From NCBI GenBank assembly GCA_902788315.1, contig CADAJS010000021.1, positions 1-50,448 of the forward strand: 50,448 nucleotides of DNA. The letters are read 5' to 3'. Below the pieces are notes generated by a model that was given only the letters and a program-made list of their open reading frames with translations, was not told the DNA's origin and did no database searches. The DNA comes from an uncultured Bacteroidales bacterium (GTDB lineage Bacteria > Bacteroidota > Bacteroidia > Bacteroidales > Bacteroidaceae). Position numbers and translations under genes: made by a program. Below, piece after piece: positions 25,995 through 33,791 of the stretch (positions are counted from its first letter, which is position 1; each line of letters opens with the position of its first letter).

Positions 25995-27176
25995 ATGAAA
26001 GAGTTACAGTTAAAGTACGGGTGCAACCCGAATCAGAAGCCCTCGCGCATTTTCATGGAGCAGGGCGAGTTACCCATCCAAGTGCTGAACGGCCGACCCG
26101 GCTACATCAACTTCATGGACGCGCTGAACAGCTGGCAGCTGGTCAAGGAGCTGAAGGCTGCCACCGGGCTGCCCGCCGCTGCCTCGTTCAAGCATGTCTC
26201 GCCGGCCGGAGCTGCCGTAGGCCTGCCGCTCACGGATACGTTGGCCCACATCTACTTCGTCGATGATGTGAAGATGCCTCTCAGTCCCATTGCCTGCGCC
26301 TATGCCCGTGCCCGCGGTGCCGACCGCATGTCCAGCTATGGCGACTTCATCGCGCTGAGCGACACCTGCGACGCCGCTACGGCCACCCTCATCAAACGCG
26401 AGGTGAGCGACGGCATCATTGCTCCCGCCTATACAGACGAGGCTCTGGAGATTCTGCGCGAGAAGCGCAAGGGGACCTACAATGTCATTCAGATGGACCC
26501 CGAGTATCGCCCTGCGCCCATCGAGCACAAGCAGGTTTTCGGCATTACTTTCGAGCAGGGACGCAATGAGGTGTGCCTCTCCGATCCCGCCCTCTTCGAG
26601 AACATCCCCACGCAGAACAAATTCTTCCCCGACGAGGCAAAGCGCGACCTTATCCTCTCGCTCATTACGCTGAAGTACACGCAGAGCAACAGTGTCTGCT
26701 ACGTCAAGGACGGTCAGGCTATCGGCATCGGTGCCGGACAGCAGAGCCGTATCCACTGCACCCGCCTCGCCGGCTCGAAGGCCGACATCTGGTGGTTGCG
26801 TCAGCACCCGCAGGTGATGAACCTCCCCTTCCGTCCCGACATACGCCGTGCCGACCGTGACAACACCATCGATATCTATATCAGCGAGGACTGGATGGAT
26901 GTCCTGGCCGACGGCGAGTGGCAGAAGTTCTTTACCGAGAAGCCCGAACCGCTCACCCGCGAAGAGAAGAAAGCCTGGATAGCCCGCAATACGAACGTTT
27001 CGCTGGGCAGCGACGCCTTTTTCCCCTTCGGTGATAACGTAGAGCGCGCTCATAAGAGCGGCGTACAGTACATCGCTCAGGCAGGTGGCTCCGTACGCGA
27101 CGATCATGTGATTGCGACCTGTGACAAGTACGGTATCGCCATGACCTTCACCGGTGTGCGTCTGTTCCATCACTAA
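25995..27176 (+). CDS. Stand-alone AICAR formyltransferase (purine biosynthesis)
   Basis: The 393-residue cytoplasmic protein matches the AICAR transformylase half of PurH: it formylates AICAR to FAICAR using 10-formyltetrahydrofolate. Recognisable segments are KYGCNPNQKPSRIF at the N-terminus, LNGRPGYINFMDALNSWQLV, the catalytic-type SFKHVSPAGAAVG, RGADRMSSYGDFIALSD, KYTQSNSVCYVKDGQAIGIGAGQQSR, and SDAFFPFGDNVERA near the end. The IMP cyclohydrolase domain of bifunctional PurH is absent, as known for a separate Bacteroidetes paralogue. It begins 27 bases after the LRR-TonB gene, with no obvious functional link. Confidence 0.92.
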   Translation: MKELQLKYGCNPNQKPSRIFMEQGELPIQVLNGRPGYINFMDALNSWQLVKELKAATGLPAAASFKHVSPAGAAVGLPLTDTLAHIYFVDDVKMPLSPIACAYARARGADRMSSYGDFIALSDTCDAATATLIKREVSDGIIAPAYTDEALEILREKRKGTYNVIQMDPEYRPAPIEHKQVFGITFEQGRNEVCLSDPALFENIPTQNKFFPDEAKRDLILSLITLKYTQSNSVCYVKDGQAIGIGAGQQSRIHCTRLAGSKADIWWLRQHPQVMNLPFRPDIRRADRDNTIDIYISEDWMDVLADGEWQKFFTEKPEPLTREEKKAWIARNTNVSLGSDAFFPFGDNVERAHKSGVQYIAQAGGSVRDDHVIATCDKYGIAMTFTGVRLFHH

Positions 27177-27193
27177 GAAAAGGCCGCATCACA

Positions 27194-27403
27194 ATGAGCA
27201 GTTTCGGAGGAGACGACATCGATGCCGTCATCATGGAGGGCATCACATTCCGCGGACGTGCCGGAAAGTCACAGCCTCGGGATGATGGCAAGGTGAAGAC
27301 CAAGGCCAAGAAGAAGCAGTATATCACCGGTGCACACGGCTCTGGCGCAGCCAAGAAAAAGGCTGACATACGCCAGCGCCGTGCCAACCGGCATAAGAAG
27401 TAA
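27194..27403 (+). CDS. Small basic protein of unknown function
   Basis: A 69-residue ORF starts 17 bases after the AICAR transformylase and ends 21 bases before the rhamnosidase gene, so it fits snugly in the operon. The N-terminus is acidic (SSFGGDDIDAVIMEG) and the C-terminal two thirds is dense in Lys and Arg (KTKAKKKQ, KKKADIRQRRANRHKK), resembling nucleic-acid- or ribosome-binding tails. I do not recognise a family. Confidence 0.6.
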   Translation: MSSFGGDDIDAVIMEGITFRGRAGKSQPRDDGKVKTKAKKKQYITGAHGSGAAKKKADIRQRRANRHKK

Positions 27404-27424
27404 CCCTCAATCATACGAAAAGAC

Positions 27425-29974
27425 ATGCACGCGAAACATATTATTGCGCTGCTGCTGGCCCTCGTCATTTACGGATGCTCAGGACAGCAGAGAAGGCTGT
27501 ACGACCTAAGGTGCGAGGGGCTCGAGATGCCTCTTGGGATAGACAACACGGAGCCCCACTTCAGTTGGAAGCTACAAACCGCCAATGCCGAACGCCAGGT
27601 GTCCTACGAGATTCTGGTGGCCAGTCGCAAAGACCTGCTCAAACCGGGCCGGGCCGACCTGTGGGACTCAGGCCTCGTCACGGGCGATGCTTCCGTGATG
27701 GTGCCCTATGGCGGCAAGCCCCTCCAGTCGCGCCAGCTGTGCTACTGGCGAGTAAGGGTACAGACCGAAAGCGGACAGACGAGATGGAGCGCCACCCAGC
27801 GGTTCGCCGTAGGCATCCAGGGCGGCGACCGGATGCAGGGTCAGTATATCGGACTGGGCATCGGTCAGGACAAAGCCGTCCTCCTCACGCGCGCGTGTAA
27901 TATAGATAAGGTAGGGCAGGCTGCCTTCCTGCATGTCAATTCGCTGGGCTACCATGAGGTATATATCAACGGGAAGCGGGTCTCCGACGCGCCCCTCGTC
28001 CCCGCCGTATCGCAGATGGACCGTCGCTCGCTCATCGTGACGTATGACGTCACCCCCTTCCTGAAGAAGGGCGAGAACCAGCTGCTCCTCTGGATAGGCT
28101 CGGGCTGGTACAAGAAGGACACCTTCGAGGCAACCTTCGACGGCCCGGCAGTAAAGGCCGAGCTGGACATGCTGCAGGACGGCACGTGGACTCCCGTCGT
28201 GCTCTCCGACGAGCAGTGGCAGGCTGCCGAGAGTGGCTACTATGACACGGGACTGTGGCTTCCCTGGCAGTTTGGAGGCGAACGCATCGATGCACGCCTT
28301 GTGCCTGCCGACCTCTCGCCCGAGAGCCTCGAAGCACTCCGCTGGCAGCCGGCCAAGATTGCCCATGTCGAGGGTATCGAGGCTACGCCCCAGATGTGCC
28401 AACTGAATGCGGTGAAGGAGACGCTCACCGCTGTCTCCATCACCTCGCTGGGCGACGACCGCTGGCTCGTGGATATGGGAAAGGCATTCAACGGCCTGTT
28501 TGAGATTCATCTGCCCGCCCTGCCTGCCGGCACGGAAGTGAAGGCAGAATACAGCGACGGGCTGCAGGACGACGGCGAGATCAAGGACCTGCGCTCCTCC
28601 GACATCTTCATCGCATCGGGCCGTCAGGAGGGCGACGTCTTCCGCAATCGCTTTAACCACCACTGTTTCCGCTATGTCCTGCTGAGCAACCTACCCCAAC
28701 AGCCCCTCGAGGCGCGGGCATATCGCATCGGCATGGACGTGGAGTCCACCGGCACTTTTGAGAGTTCCGACTCCGCTCTCAACGCCATCCATGAGATGAT
28801 ACGCTACACGATGGACTGCCTGATGTTTAGCGGCTACATGGTTGATTGTGCCCACATCGAACGCCTGGGCTATGGCGGCGACGGCAATGCCTCCACGCTC
28901 TCGCTCCAGAATATGTTCGACGTGGCACCGCTCTATCTGAACTGGCTCCAGGCCTGGAACGACGCCATACAGCCCGACGGCGGACTGCCCCACACCGCTC
29001 CCTGCCCCTATAAGGCAGGCGGAGGCCCCTACTGGTGCTCCTTCATCGTGCAGGCCCCGTGGCGCACGTGGATGAACTTCGGTGACGACCGCCCCCTGCG
29101 CCGCAGCTACGCCAACATGAAACTCTGGCTCCAGTATGTCGATGCCTACACGCAGGACGGACTGCTCCGTCGCTGGCCCGACCTCGAGTACCGCAACTGG
29201 TATCTGGGCGACTGGCTGGCTCCCGAGGGCGTGGACGTGATGGCTCAGGAGAGTGTGGACCTCGTGGACAACTGTGCCCTGAGCCAGAGCTATGCCGAGC
29301 TGATAGAGATAGCCCGATACTTGGGGGAGGACGCTGACCGGCAGGACTTCGAACGCCGCCGTGAGGCGCTGAACCAGCGCATCCACGAGACGTTCTATCA
29401 CCCCGAGAGCCACACCTACGGCACTGGTTCGCAGCTCGACATGGCCTATCCGCTTCTCACGGACGTCGCACCTGCCGACATCCGGGACAGCGTGCAGACT
29501 GCGCTCCTGGGCGGACGCGACCATCTGGGCGTAGGCCTCGTAGGCGTGCCGGTGCTTGCCGAATGGCTCACACGCAGCCATGCCGTCGATTTCATGTACA
29601 CGATGCTCAGGCAGGAGGACTATCCCGGCTATCTCTACATGCTACGCCACGGCGCCACCGCCACCTGGGAGAACTGGCGCAATCCCCGCAGCTCGATCCA
29701 CAACTGCTTCAACGGCATCGACAGTTGGTTCGTGCAAGCGCTCGGAGGCATCATCCCCACAGAGCCTGGCTACAAGACGATGCTCATCGACCCGCAGGTG
29801 CCACAGGGACTCCAGTGGGTCACCGTCACCCGCGAGACACCCTACGGACAGGTCCTTGTCCACTGGGAGCAGACCCCCCAGGGCACCAAGGCTCACATCC
29901 AGGTTCCCCCCGGCACCACCGCCATCCTGCAGGGCAAGCCCGTCGGGAGTGGCAGCTATGACATCATGTTATAG
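27425..29974 (+). CDS. GH78 alpha-L-rhamnosidase, lipoprotein
   Basis: This 849-residue enzyme should remove terminal alpha-L-rhamnose from pectic or flavonoid glycosides. The N-terminus carries a lipoprotein-type signal with Cys near residue 18 (LALVIYGCSG). The start of the mature protein, LRCEGLEMPLGIDNTEPHFSWKL, is typical of GH78, followed by a beta domain with YHEVYINGKRVSDAPLVP near 180. The toroid begins about residue 430; near 473 is DCAHIERLGYGGDGNAS in place of the common DCPQRDERLGWTGD, and GLPHTAPCPYKAGGGPYW follows near 519. The C-terminal beta-sandwich has WENWRNPRSSIHNCF. It may be transcribed with the small upstream gene. A hairpin follows at 30041. Confidence 0.88.
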   Translation: MHAKHIIALLLALVIYGCSGQQRRLYDLRCEGLEMPLGIDNTEPHFSWKLQTANAERQVSYEILVASRKDLLKPGRADLWDSGLVTGDASVMVPYGGKPLQSRQLCYWRVRVQTESGQTRWSATQRFAVGIQGGDRMQGQYIGLGIGQDKAVLLTRACNIDKVGQAAFLHVNSLGYHEVYINGKRVSDAPLVPAVSQMDRRSLIVTYDVTPFLKKGENQLLLWIGSGWYKKDTFEATFDGPAVKAELDMLQDGTWTPVVLSDEQWQAAESGYYDTGLWLPWQFGGERIDARLVPADLSPESLEALRWQPAKIAHVEGIEATPQMCQLNAVKETLTAVSITSLGDDRWLVDMGKAFNGLFEIHLPALPAGTEVKAEYSDGLQDDGEIKDLRSSDIFIASGRQEGDVFRNRFNHHCFRYVLLSNLPQQPLEARAYRIGMDVESTGTFESSDSALNAIHEMIRYTMDCLMFSGYMVDCAHIERLGYGGDGNASTLSLQNMFDVAPLYLNWLQAWNDAIQPDGGLPHTAPCPYKAGGGPYWCSFIVQAPWRTWMNFGDDRPLRRSYANMKLWLQYVDAYTQDGLLRRWPDLEYRNWYLGDWLAPEGVDVMAQESVDLVDNCALSQSYAELIEIARYLGEDADRQDFERRREALNQRIHETFYHPESHTYGTGSQLDMAYPLLTDVAPADIRDSVQTALLGGRDHLGVGLVGVPVLAEWLTRSHAVDFMYTMLRQEDYPGYLYMLRHGATATWENWRNPRSSIHNCFNGIDSWFVQALGGIIPTEPGYKTMLIDPQVPQGLQWVTVTRETPYGQVLVHWEQTPQGTKAHIQVPPGTTAILQGKPVGSGSYDIML

Positions 29975-30040
29975 GGACATCAAGGCCGCAGGATAAAAAC
30001 ATTGCGACAACAAACCGAATAAGGATATCCCTATTTTGCC

Positions 30041-30080
30041 GTGAACCCCAGAAGTCGTACAAGAAACTTCTGGGGTTCAC
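30041..30080. terminator. Long hairpin downstream of the rhamnosidase gene
   Basis: GTGAACCCCAGAAGT (30041-30055) pairs perfectly with ACTTCTGGGGTTCAC (30066-30080) around a 10-base loop. It starts 67 bases after the stop. No T-run follows, so termination by this stem is likely but not proven. Confidence 0.6.
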
Positions 30081-30260
30081 TGCATAGAAACTTTCGCTCG
30101 GCAAAGCACTGAAAAGCTTTCGCCCTTTTCCTCGCTTTTGCTCTCGCTTAAACCTGAATCGCTCAATAGCGTTATGAGTTTGAGAATTGGAATTATATAA
30201 TGCTGATTGTCAATTAGAAATAAGGCCGACATATATGCCGGGATAAAAGATTTCGAGTTC

Positions 30261-30325
30261 AGACGCCCCGGGCCGTCTGGTTAGACGCCTCGGGCCGTCC
30301 AACCGTCCGCCCCGAGCCTTTCTCC
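30261..30325. repeat. GC-rich 22-bp imperfect tandem repeat
   Basis: Two units of 22 bases (30261-30282 and 30283-30304, both beginning AGACGCC.CGGGCCGTC) are followed by a decayed third copy (GTCCGCCCCGAGCC). The first unit is nearly palindromic. The surrounding sequence is otherwise AT-rich upstream and pyrimidine-rich downstream. Confidence 0.6.
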
Positions 30326-30726
30326 TTTCAGACCCGGCTTCGTCTCCCTTCGGAGCCGGCTCCCCATCCCTTTTCAGCTGGCATCCTAATCCCTAATCCT
30401 TGGCTCAATCTCTGCGTCTTCCTCACATCCGAGACTTCAGCCTTTTTATCCCCAATCGGTCATTAGGGATTCGGCCAAGACGATTTATCTTGCTCCACTT
30501 TCCATCTCAACGTTGCCCGCTACGCCTTCGATGGATTGCAGAACCAATCTGCTTCGGAATAAAACCGAGGCCAGACATAGGTTCTATTGACTGATTTGGG
30601 TTTAATGTTAAAAGTCACAAAATCCCCTGCATCCTTTTGCAGCTGTATCCGTTTCCCTACATTGAAGCCTATTCCACACAATTGCATCATTTTGCTACCA
30701 CTGAGCAAAATAATTCTGCCTTTCGC
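30326..30726. other. Gene-free, pyrimidine-rich spacer
   Basis: No ORF here looks real. The plus strand is markedly C+T rich until about 30540 and holds a perfect 12-base palindrome GGAGCCGGCTCC near 30354-30365. Short minus-strand frames lack any recognisable domain. It could contain decayed or dispersed repeat material. Confidence 0.3.
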
Positions 30727-30757
30727 CTTGCAGATTATGAATTAATTCGTATCTTTG
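30727..30757 (+). promoter_or_regulatory. Promoter for the candidate structured RNA
   Basis: CTTG (30727-30730), a 19-base spacer and TATCTTTG (30750-30757) match the Bacteroidetes -33/-7 pattern closely. Transcription should start about 30762-30765, exactly where the first stem begins. Confidence 0.7.
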
Positions 30758-30761
30758 CCGT

Positions 30762-30962
30762 GACTTGTGGACGAAACCGCGTCGAGCGGTGGGAAAGCCA
30801 CGAGTCCAAGAGAGCGTTTCCGCTTTCATCCTTTATTGCGAAATCGCCAATTTCAAATCGGAAGGATGAGAGACATGGTACGCCTCCTGTGTATGTATCG
30901 TATGCATGCGGCCTACGCCGATGCCCGAGCATATACGGCGTAGGCATATTTGTTTCTTTTTC
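30762..30962 (+). ncRNA. Candidate structured non-coding RNA or leader RNA, about 200 nt
   Basis: The stretch from the predicted start site folds by eye into consecutive stems. GACTTGTGG (30762-30770) pairs with CCACGAGTC (30798-30806) with one G-U. Inside it ACCGC (30776-30780) pairs with GCGGT (30786-30790). TCATCCTT (30826-30833) pairs with AAGGATGA (30862-30869). Within that loop GAAAT (30840-30844) pairs with ATTTC (30850-30854). A terminator-like stem, GCCTACGCCG (30911-30920) with CGGCGTAGGC (30936-30945), is followed by the T-rich ATATTTGTTTCTTTTTC. No credible ORF fits. It does not match tmRNA, RNase P or riboswitch cores that I know. It may stand alone or act as an attenuating leader for the gene at 31092. 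Confidence 0.6.
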
Positions 30963-31091
30963 ATTTCCGAGATGGTGTTTGGCGATACCAGCAATAAGAT
31001 GAAGCAAGGACAAGTCCCTACGTCTTTCTTGTATCCAAACATCAAATGCATTTAGAGCCATGAGGGGGACGGAGTGGCCAGTATAATAACG

Positions 31092-31319
31092 ATGGACAAA
31101 GTAACTTATTCTGGACGTGAATTAGGTCTAATGACTGATGTGGAATTAAGCAACATCTTCAAAGATCATCTAGTCAAGTTCAACGGAAAAACAGGTAGAG
31201 TGGTGGAATTTCTTGCCGCGGAGCAGTGGAGTGATAGTAAAAGAACCGTATGTGGATTTGTTATTAATGATTACGAAGTTCCTATAACAGATGATATGGA
31301 GATAACGCTTGTTAAATAA
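31092..31319 (+). CDS. Small protein of unknown function
   Basis: A 75-residue ORF from the ATG at 31092; an in-frame GTG lies 18 bases earlier. The product (MDKVTYSGRELGLMTDVELS...) is acidic, has no signal peptide or membrane segment, and resembles no family I know. Base composition is clearly lower in GC than the cobalamin or glycosidase genes and matches the BspA-like gene that follows, suggesting both arrived together. The structured RNA lies just upstream. Confidence 0.5.
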   Translation: MDKVTYSGRELGLMTDVELSNIFKDHLVKFNGKTGRVVEFLAAEQWSDSKRTVCGFVINDYEVPITDDMEITLVK

Positions 31320-31390
31320 GGTGTTATCTGCAAGTATTTGCGGAACGTGATAAGTGTTATATATGTTTATTGACTACAATGCAGTATTCT

Positions 31391-32584
31391 ATGAAAAGCA
31401 ATATAATAATTCAGCTAAAACTTATGGCCTGCCTGCTGCTGTGTGCTGCCAAAGTATTTGCCTATGATGCCTACATCGGTGGCATCTATTATAATCTTGA
31501 CAAATCCACTAAGCAGGCAGCTGTAACATATAATTTATCATCTGGGAATTCATATAGCGGTAGTGTGATTATTCCTTCTAATATTGTATACAATGATGTT
31601 ATTTATGATGTGACGAGCATCGGTTCCTTTGCATTCGGTTCCTGCGATGGCCTTACCTCTGTCACCATCCCTGAGAGTGTGACGACTATAGAGGACCGTG
31701 CGTTCTATCGGTGTGACGGCCTTACCTCCGTCACTATCCCTGAGAGTGTGACGACTATAGAGTACCGTGCGTTCCTTCTCTGCGAAGGCCTTACCTCTGT
31801 CACTATCCCTGAGAGTGTGACGAGCATTGGTCTCGAAGCATTTAGTAACTGCGTCGGTCTTACTTCAGTCACTATCCCCTCAAGCATGACGACTATAGGG
31901 AGTGGTACATTTTATGGATGCTATAGACTACACACTATCTATTGTTTGAATCCAACCCCTCCAACATGCGAAAGCAAGACGTTTATGTGTCCGGAAACCG
32001 ATGTTCGAGACCCATATGACGTATATACCTATGCCACATTGCATGTACCTATGGGAAGTAGGGAAGTATATTCCAGCGCGCATGACTGGAGATACTTTAA
32101 TAAGATAAAGGAAGATATGGAGGCGGATGGGAATGTCTTCTATGCAAACCTAACGGTGAAACAAGGAACAACGGGCTATACTCGCCAGGCAATGAAGGCT
32201 GATGAGAAGTACACTATATACATCGGTGCACTTGGTGAAAACAAACTGAATGCAATTACCTTCAATGGCGCCGATGTCACCGACCAGGTAGTTAATGGAT
32301 ATTATACCACTCCGGAGATTAAAGGCGAATCGGTGCTGTCAATCTCTTATGAGGTGGAGAGCAACGTGAAGTCTCAGACTCTCTCGCAGGTAAAGGTTAC
32401 GGGATATGAAGGTGAAATCAGAATCCACGGCATTGACGAGTCGGCCGATGTCAATGTATATACGGCGGACGGGAAATTGGTGGGGAGCATGCAATCCGCC
32501 TATGGTTCGGCAAACATACGTGTCTCTCCTGACCAACTCTATCTCGTGAGGGTCGGTGATCGTACATATAAAGTGGCATTATAG
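31391..32584 (+). CDS. BspA-like leucine-rich-repeat surface protein
   Basis: The frame extends upstream to a TTG, but the ATG at 31391 gives a proper signal peptide (MKSNIIIQLKLMACLLLCAAKVFA) and 397 residues. Four LRR_5 (BspA/Treponema pallidum-type) units of 23 residues, pattern GLTSVTIPESVTTI..RAF..C, occupy about residues 87-178. They are followed by a cap with a CLNPTPPTCESKTF segment. A beta-rich region follows, and the end VNVYTADGKLVGS...LYLVRVGDRTYKVAL resembles a type IX secretion type A sorting domain. BspA-type proteins in oral Bacteroidetes bind host proteins and other bacteria. GC content is low compared with most neighbours. Confidence 0.88.
   Translation: MKSNIIIQLKLMACLLLCAAKVFAYDAYIGGIYYNLDKSTKQAAVTYNLSSGNSYSGSVIIPSNIVYNDVIYDVTSIGSFAFGSCDGLTSVTIPESVTTIEDRAFYRCDGLTSVTIPESVTTIEYRAFLLCEGLTSVTIPESVTSIGLEAFSNCVGLTSVTIPSSMTTIGSGTFYGCYRLHTIYCLNPTPPTCESKTFMCPETDVRDPYDVYTYATLHVPMGSREVYSSAHDWRYFNKIKEDMEADGNVFYANLTVKQGTTGYTRQAMKADEKYTIYIGALGENKLNAITFNGADVTDQVVNGYYTTPEIKGESVLSISYEVESNVKSQTLSQVKVTGYEGEIRIHGIDESADVNVYTADGKLVGSMQSAYGSANIRVSPDQLYLVRVGDRTYKVAL
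31649..31924 (+). repeat. Four 69-bp tandem repeats encoding LRR units
   Basis: Units begin at 31649, 31718, 31787 and 31856. The first three are nearly identical at the DNA level, including third codon positions (GGCCTTACCTCYGTCAC then CCCTGAGAGTGTGACGA); the fourth has diverged. Such identity implies recent duplication and the potential to change copy number by recombination or slippage without changing frame. Confidence 0.9.
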
Positions 32585-32603
32585 AGACCGAACTCCTATT
32601 ATG

Positions 32604-32659
32604 GCCATAAACGCAAGCATGGTCGGGTATCGTGGCTCGACCATGCTTGCGCTTATGGC
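32604..32659. terminator. Strong hairpin between convergent BspA-like and secreted protein genes
   Basis: Arms 32604-32625 and 32638-32659 pair over 22 bases with a single mismatch, including a perfect 14-bp core CGCAAGCATGGTCG. It lies between the stops of two converging genes and probably serves both. Confidence 0.75.
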
Positions 32660-32717
32660 TTCATGAAGTTGTCTTATGCAACTCCGCACGGCATGTTATG
32701 TGGGGTAGTCTTGAAGC

Positions 32718-33686
32718 TCAGAACCGAATCTGATAGAGGCAGCGCTGGCACTGCACCATCATGGTGCCGGCGTAGGGGGCACAGTCTTCCATCTCCACGG
32801 GGATGGCCTCCTGGAGGTTGATGACGTTTCGCATCGTGCGGGTGCGCAGGTCCCATACATAGAGGATGGAGGGACGCTTCTCGTCGCCCACGCCCGTGGG
32901 CAGATAGAGCAGGCCGTTCATGATGTCGGCTCCCTGGATGACGACGGGGGATATGGGGCGGGCGCAGTAGTCCTCGAGCAGATAATTCTCCAGCGCATCC
33001 TTTTCGGTGAGGATGACGAGGCTGTCTTGCTCGCCTTCGTAGGGAGGCATGCGGAACTTCATGATGCGGTGCTTGTTTTCGGGCGACTTGTTGCCGATCG
33101 TATTGCCGTAGGCATAGAGGTAGCCCGTGGCGCGGTCCACCACCCATTGTGCGGTGGTCCCGATGAGTTTGCTTCCCGGGTCGCGCAGCCAGATGGTCTG
33201 CACCAGACGGGCCGTGCCTCGCTCCGGGTCGATCTGTTCGATGTAGGCCACCTTGTCGCGCCCCTGCTCGTCGGGCTTCATGTTGCAGCGCGTGATACAA
33301 ATCAGTGGCAGGGGATCGTCGGGCGAGAGGATGCGTGTGGTGAACGAGGCCACGTTGGCGTGGTTCAGCTCGTGCTGGGACGCCAGCGGGAACGATTCGC
33401 CGATCTTCGTGGGCCGTCCCTTGCGGTCGAGGCGATAGGCGGTGCAGTAGCCCGTGTTTTGCATGCTGAGCATGTAGTTGCCCCAGATGTCCATGCCCTG
33501 ATAGCTTTTCTTCTCGACGCCCTTCAGCGGGCCTATCTTCTTCACACGGCACGTGTGGTTCTGGTATTCAATGCGCGGTCCGCCGTATGTGACTTCGGAG
33601 GTCTGTGCGCTGAGGCATGCGGGGAAGATGAGTGCCACGGCCCATAGCAACTTGGCGGGCAAATGGCTGAATAGTTCATAGTTCAT
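32718..33686 (-). CDS. Exported protein, possibly beta-propeller-like
   Basis: The 322-residue product has a signal peptide (MNYELFSHLPAKLLWAVALIFPACLSAQ). The mature part consists of short beta-strand-rich segments (GNYMLSMQNTGYCTAYRLDRKGRP, KVAYIEQIDPERGT, GYLYAYGNTIGNKS, GLLYLPTGVGDEKRPSILYVWDL) that suggest a six-bladed propeller of the TolB-like type, without a recognised active site. The only usable in-frame start is the ATG at 33684-33686, which lies inside a heptamer repeat; the codon just upstream in frame but one is a TAA stop. It is downstream of ssrA on the same strand. Confidence 0.7.
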   Translation of the reverse strand: MNYELFSHLPAKLLWAVALIFPACLSAQTSEVTYGGPRIEYQNHTCRVKKIGPLKGVEKKSYQGMDIWGNYMLSMQNTGYCTAYRLDRKGRPTKIGESFPLASQHELNHANVASFTTRILSPDDPLPLICITRCNMKPDEQGRDKVAYIEQIDPERGTARLVQTIWLRDPGSKLIGTTAQWVVDRATGYLYAYGNTIGNKSPENKHRIMKFRMPPYEGEQDSLVILTEKDALENYLLEDYCARPISPVVIQGADIMNGLLYLPTGVGDEKRPSILYVWDLRTRTMRNVINLQEAIPVEMEDCAPYAGTMMVQCQRCLYQIRF

Positions 33687-33698
33687 AGTTTATAGTTC
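33671..33698. repeat. Heptamer repeat, four copies, overlapping a start codon
   Basis: Units ATAGTTC, ATAGTTC, ATAGTTT, ATAGTTC on the plus strand are the inverted counterpart of the array at 8118-8215. On the minus strand the units offer ATGs in different frames at 33686 and 33679; only the former opens the long gene. Confidence 0.85.
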
Positions 33699-33701
33699 AG
33701 A

Positions 33702-33766
33702 GTGGAGCTGGAGGGGATTGCGCTCGGCTTCGCCGCTTCGCTCGTCGAAGAACCCTCACGAGGGTT
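33702..33766. repeat. Partial copy of the ssrA 3' end followed by three small hairpins
   Basis: The 19 bases GTGGAGCTGGAGGGGATTG at 33702-33720 repeat exactly the ssrA 3' end at 33791-33809. Directly after the copy come three adjacent stems: CGGC/GCCG (33725-33735), CTTCG/CGAAG (33736-33750) and AACCCTC/GAGGGTT (33751-33766). The last resembles the continuation of the tmRNA T-arm (GAACCCTC). The stems could end ssrA transcription; the copy resembles an attachment-site scar. Confidence 0.75.
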
Positions 33767-33791
33767 TAATGCCCTACGGATGCCACGTTAG

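Noticed and set aside
30762..30806. Hammerhead-like GAAAC core in the first stem of the RNA
   Set aside because: The required CUGAUGA segment is absent, so a hammerhead ribozyme cannot be supported.
30637..31061. ORFs of 121 (plus) and 108 (minus) codons over the structured RNA
   Set aside because: Both cross the stems, promoter and terminator, lack starts with suitable context and show no domain; the non-coding reading explains the features better.
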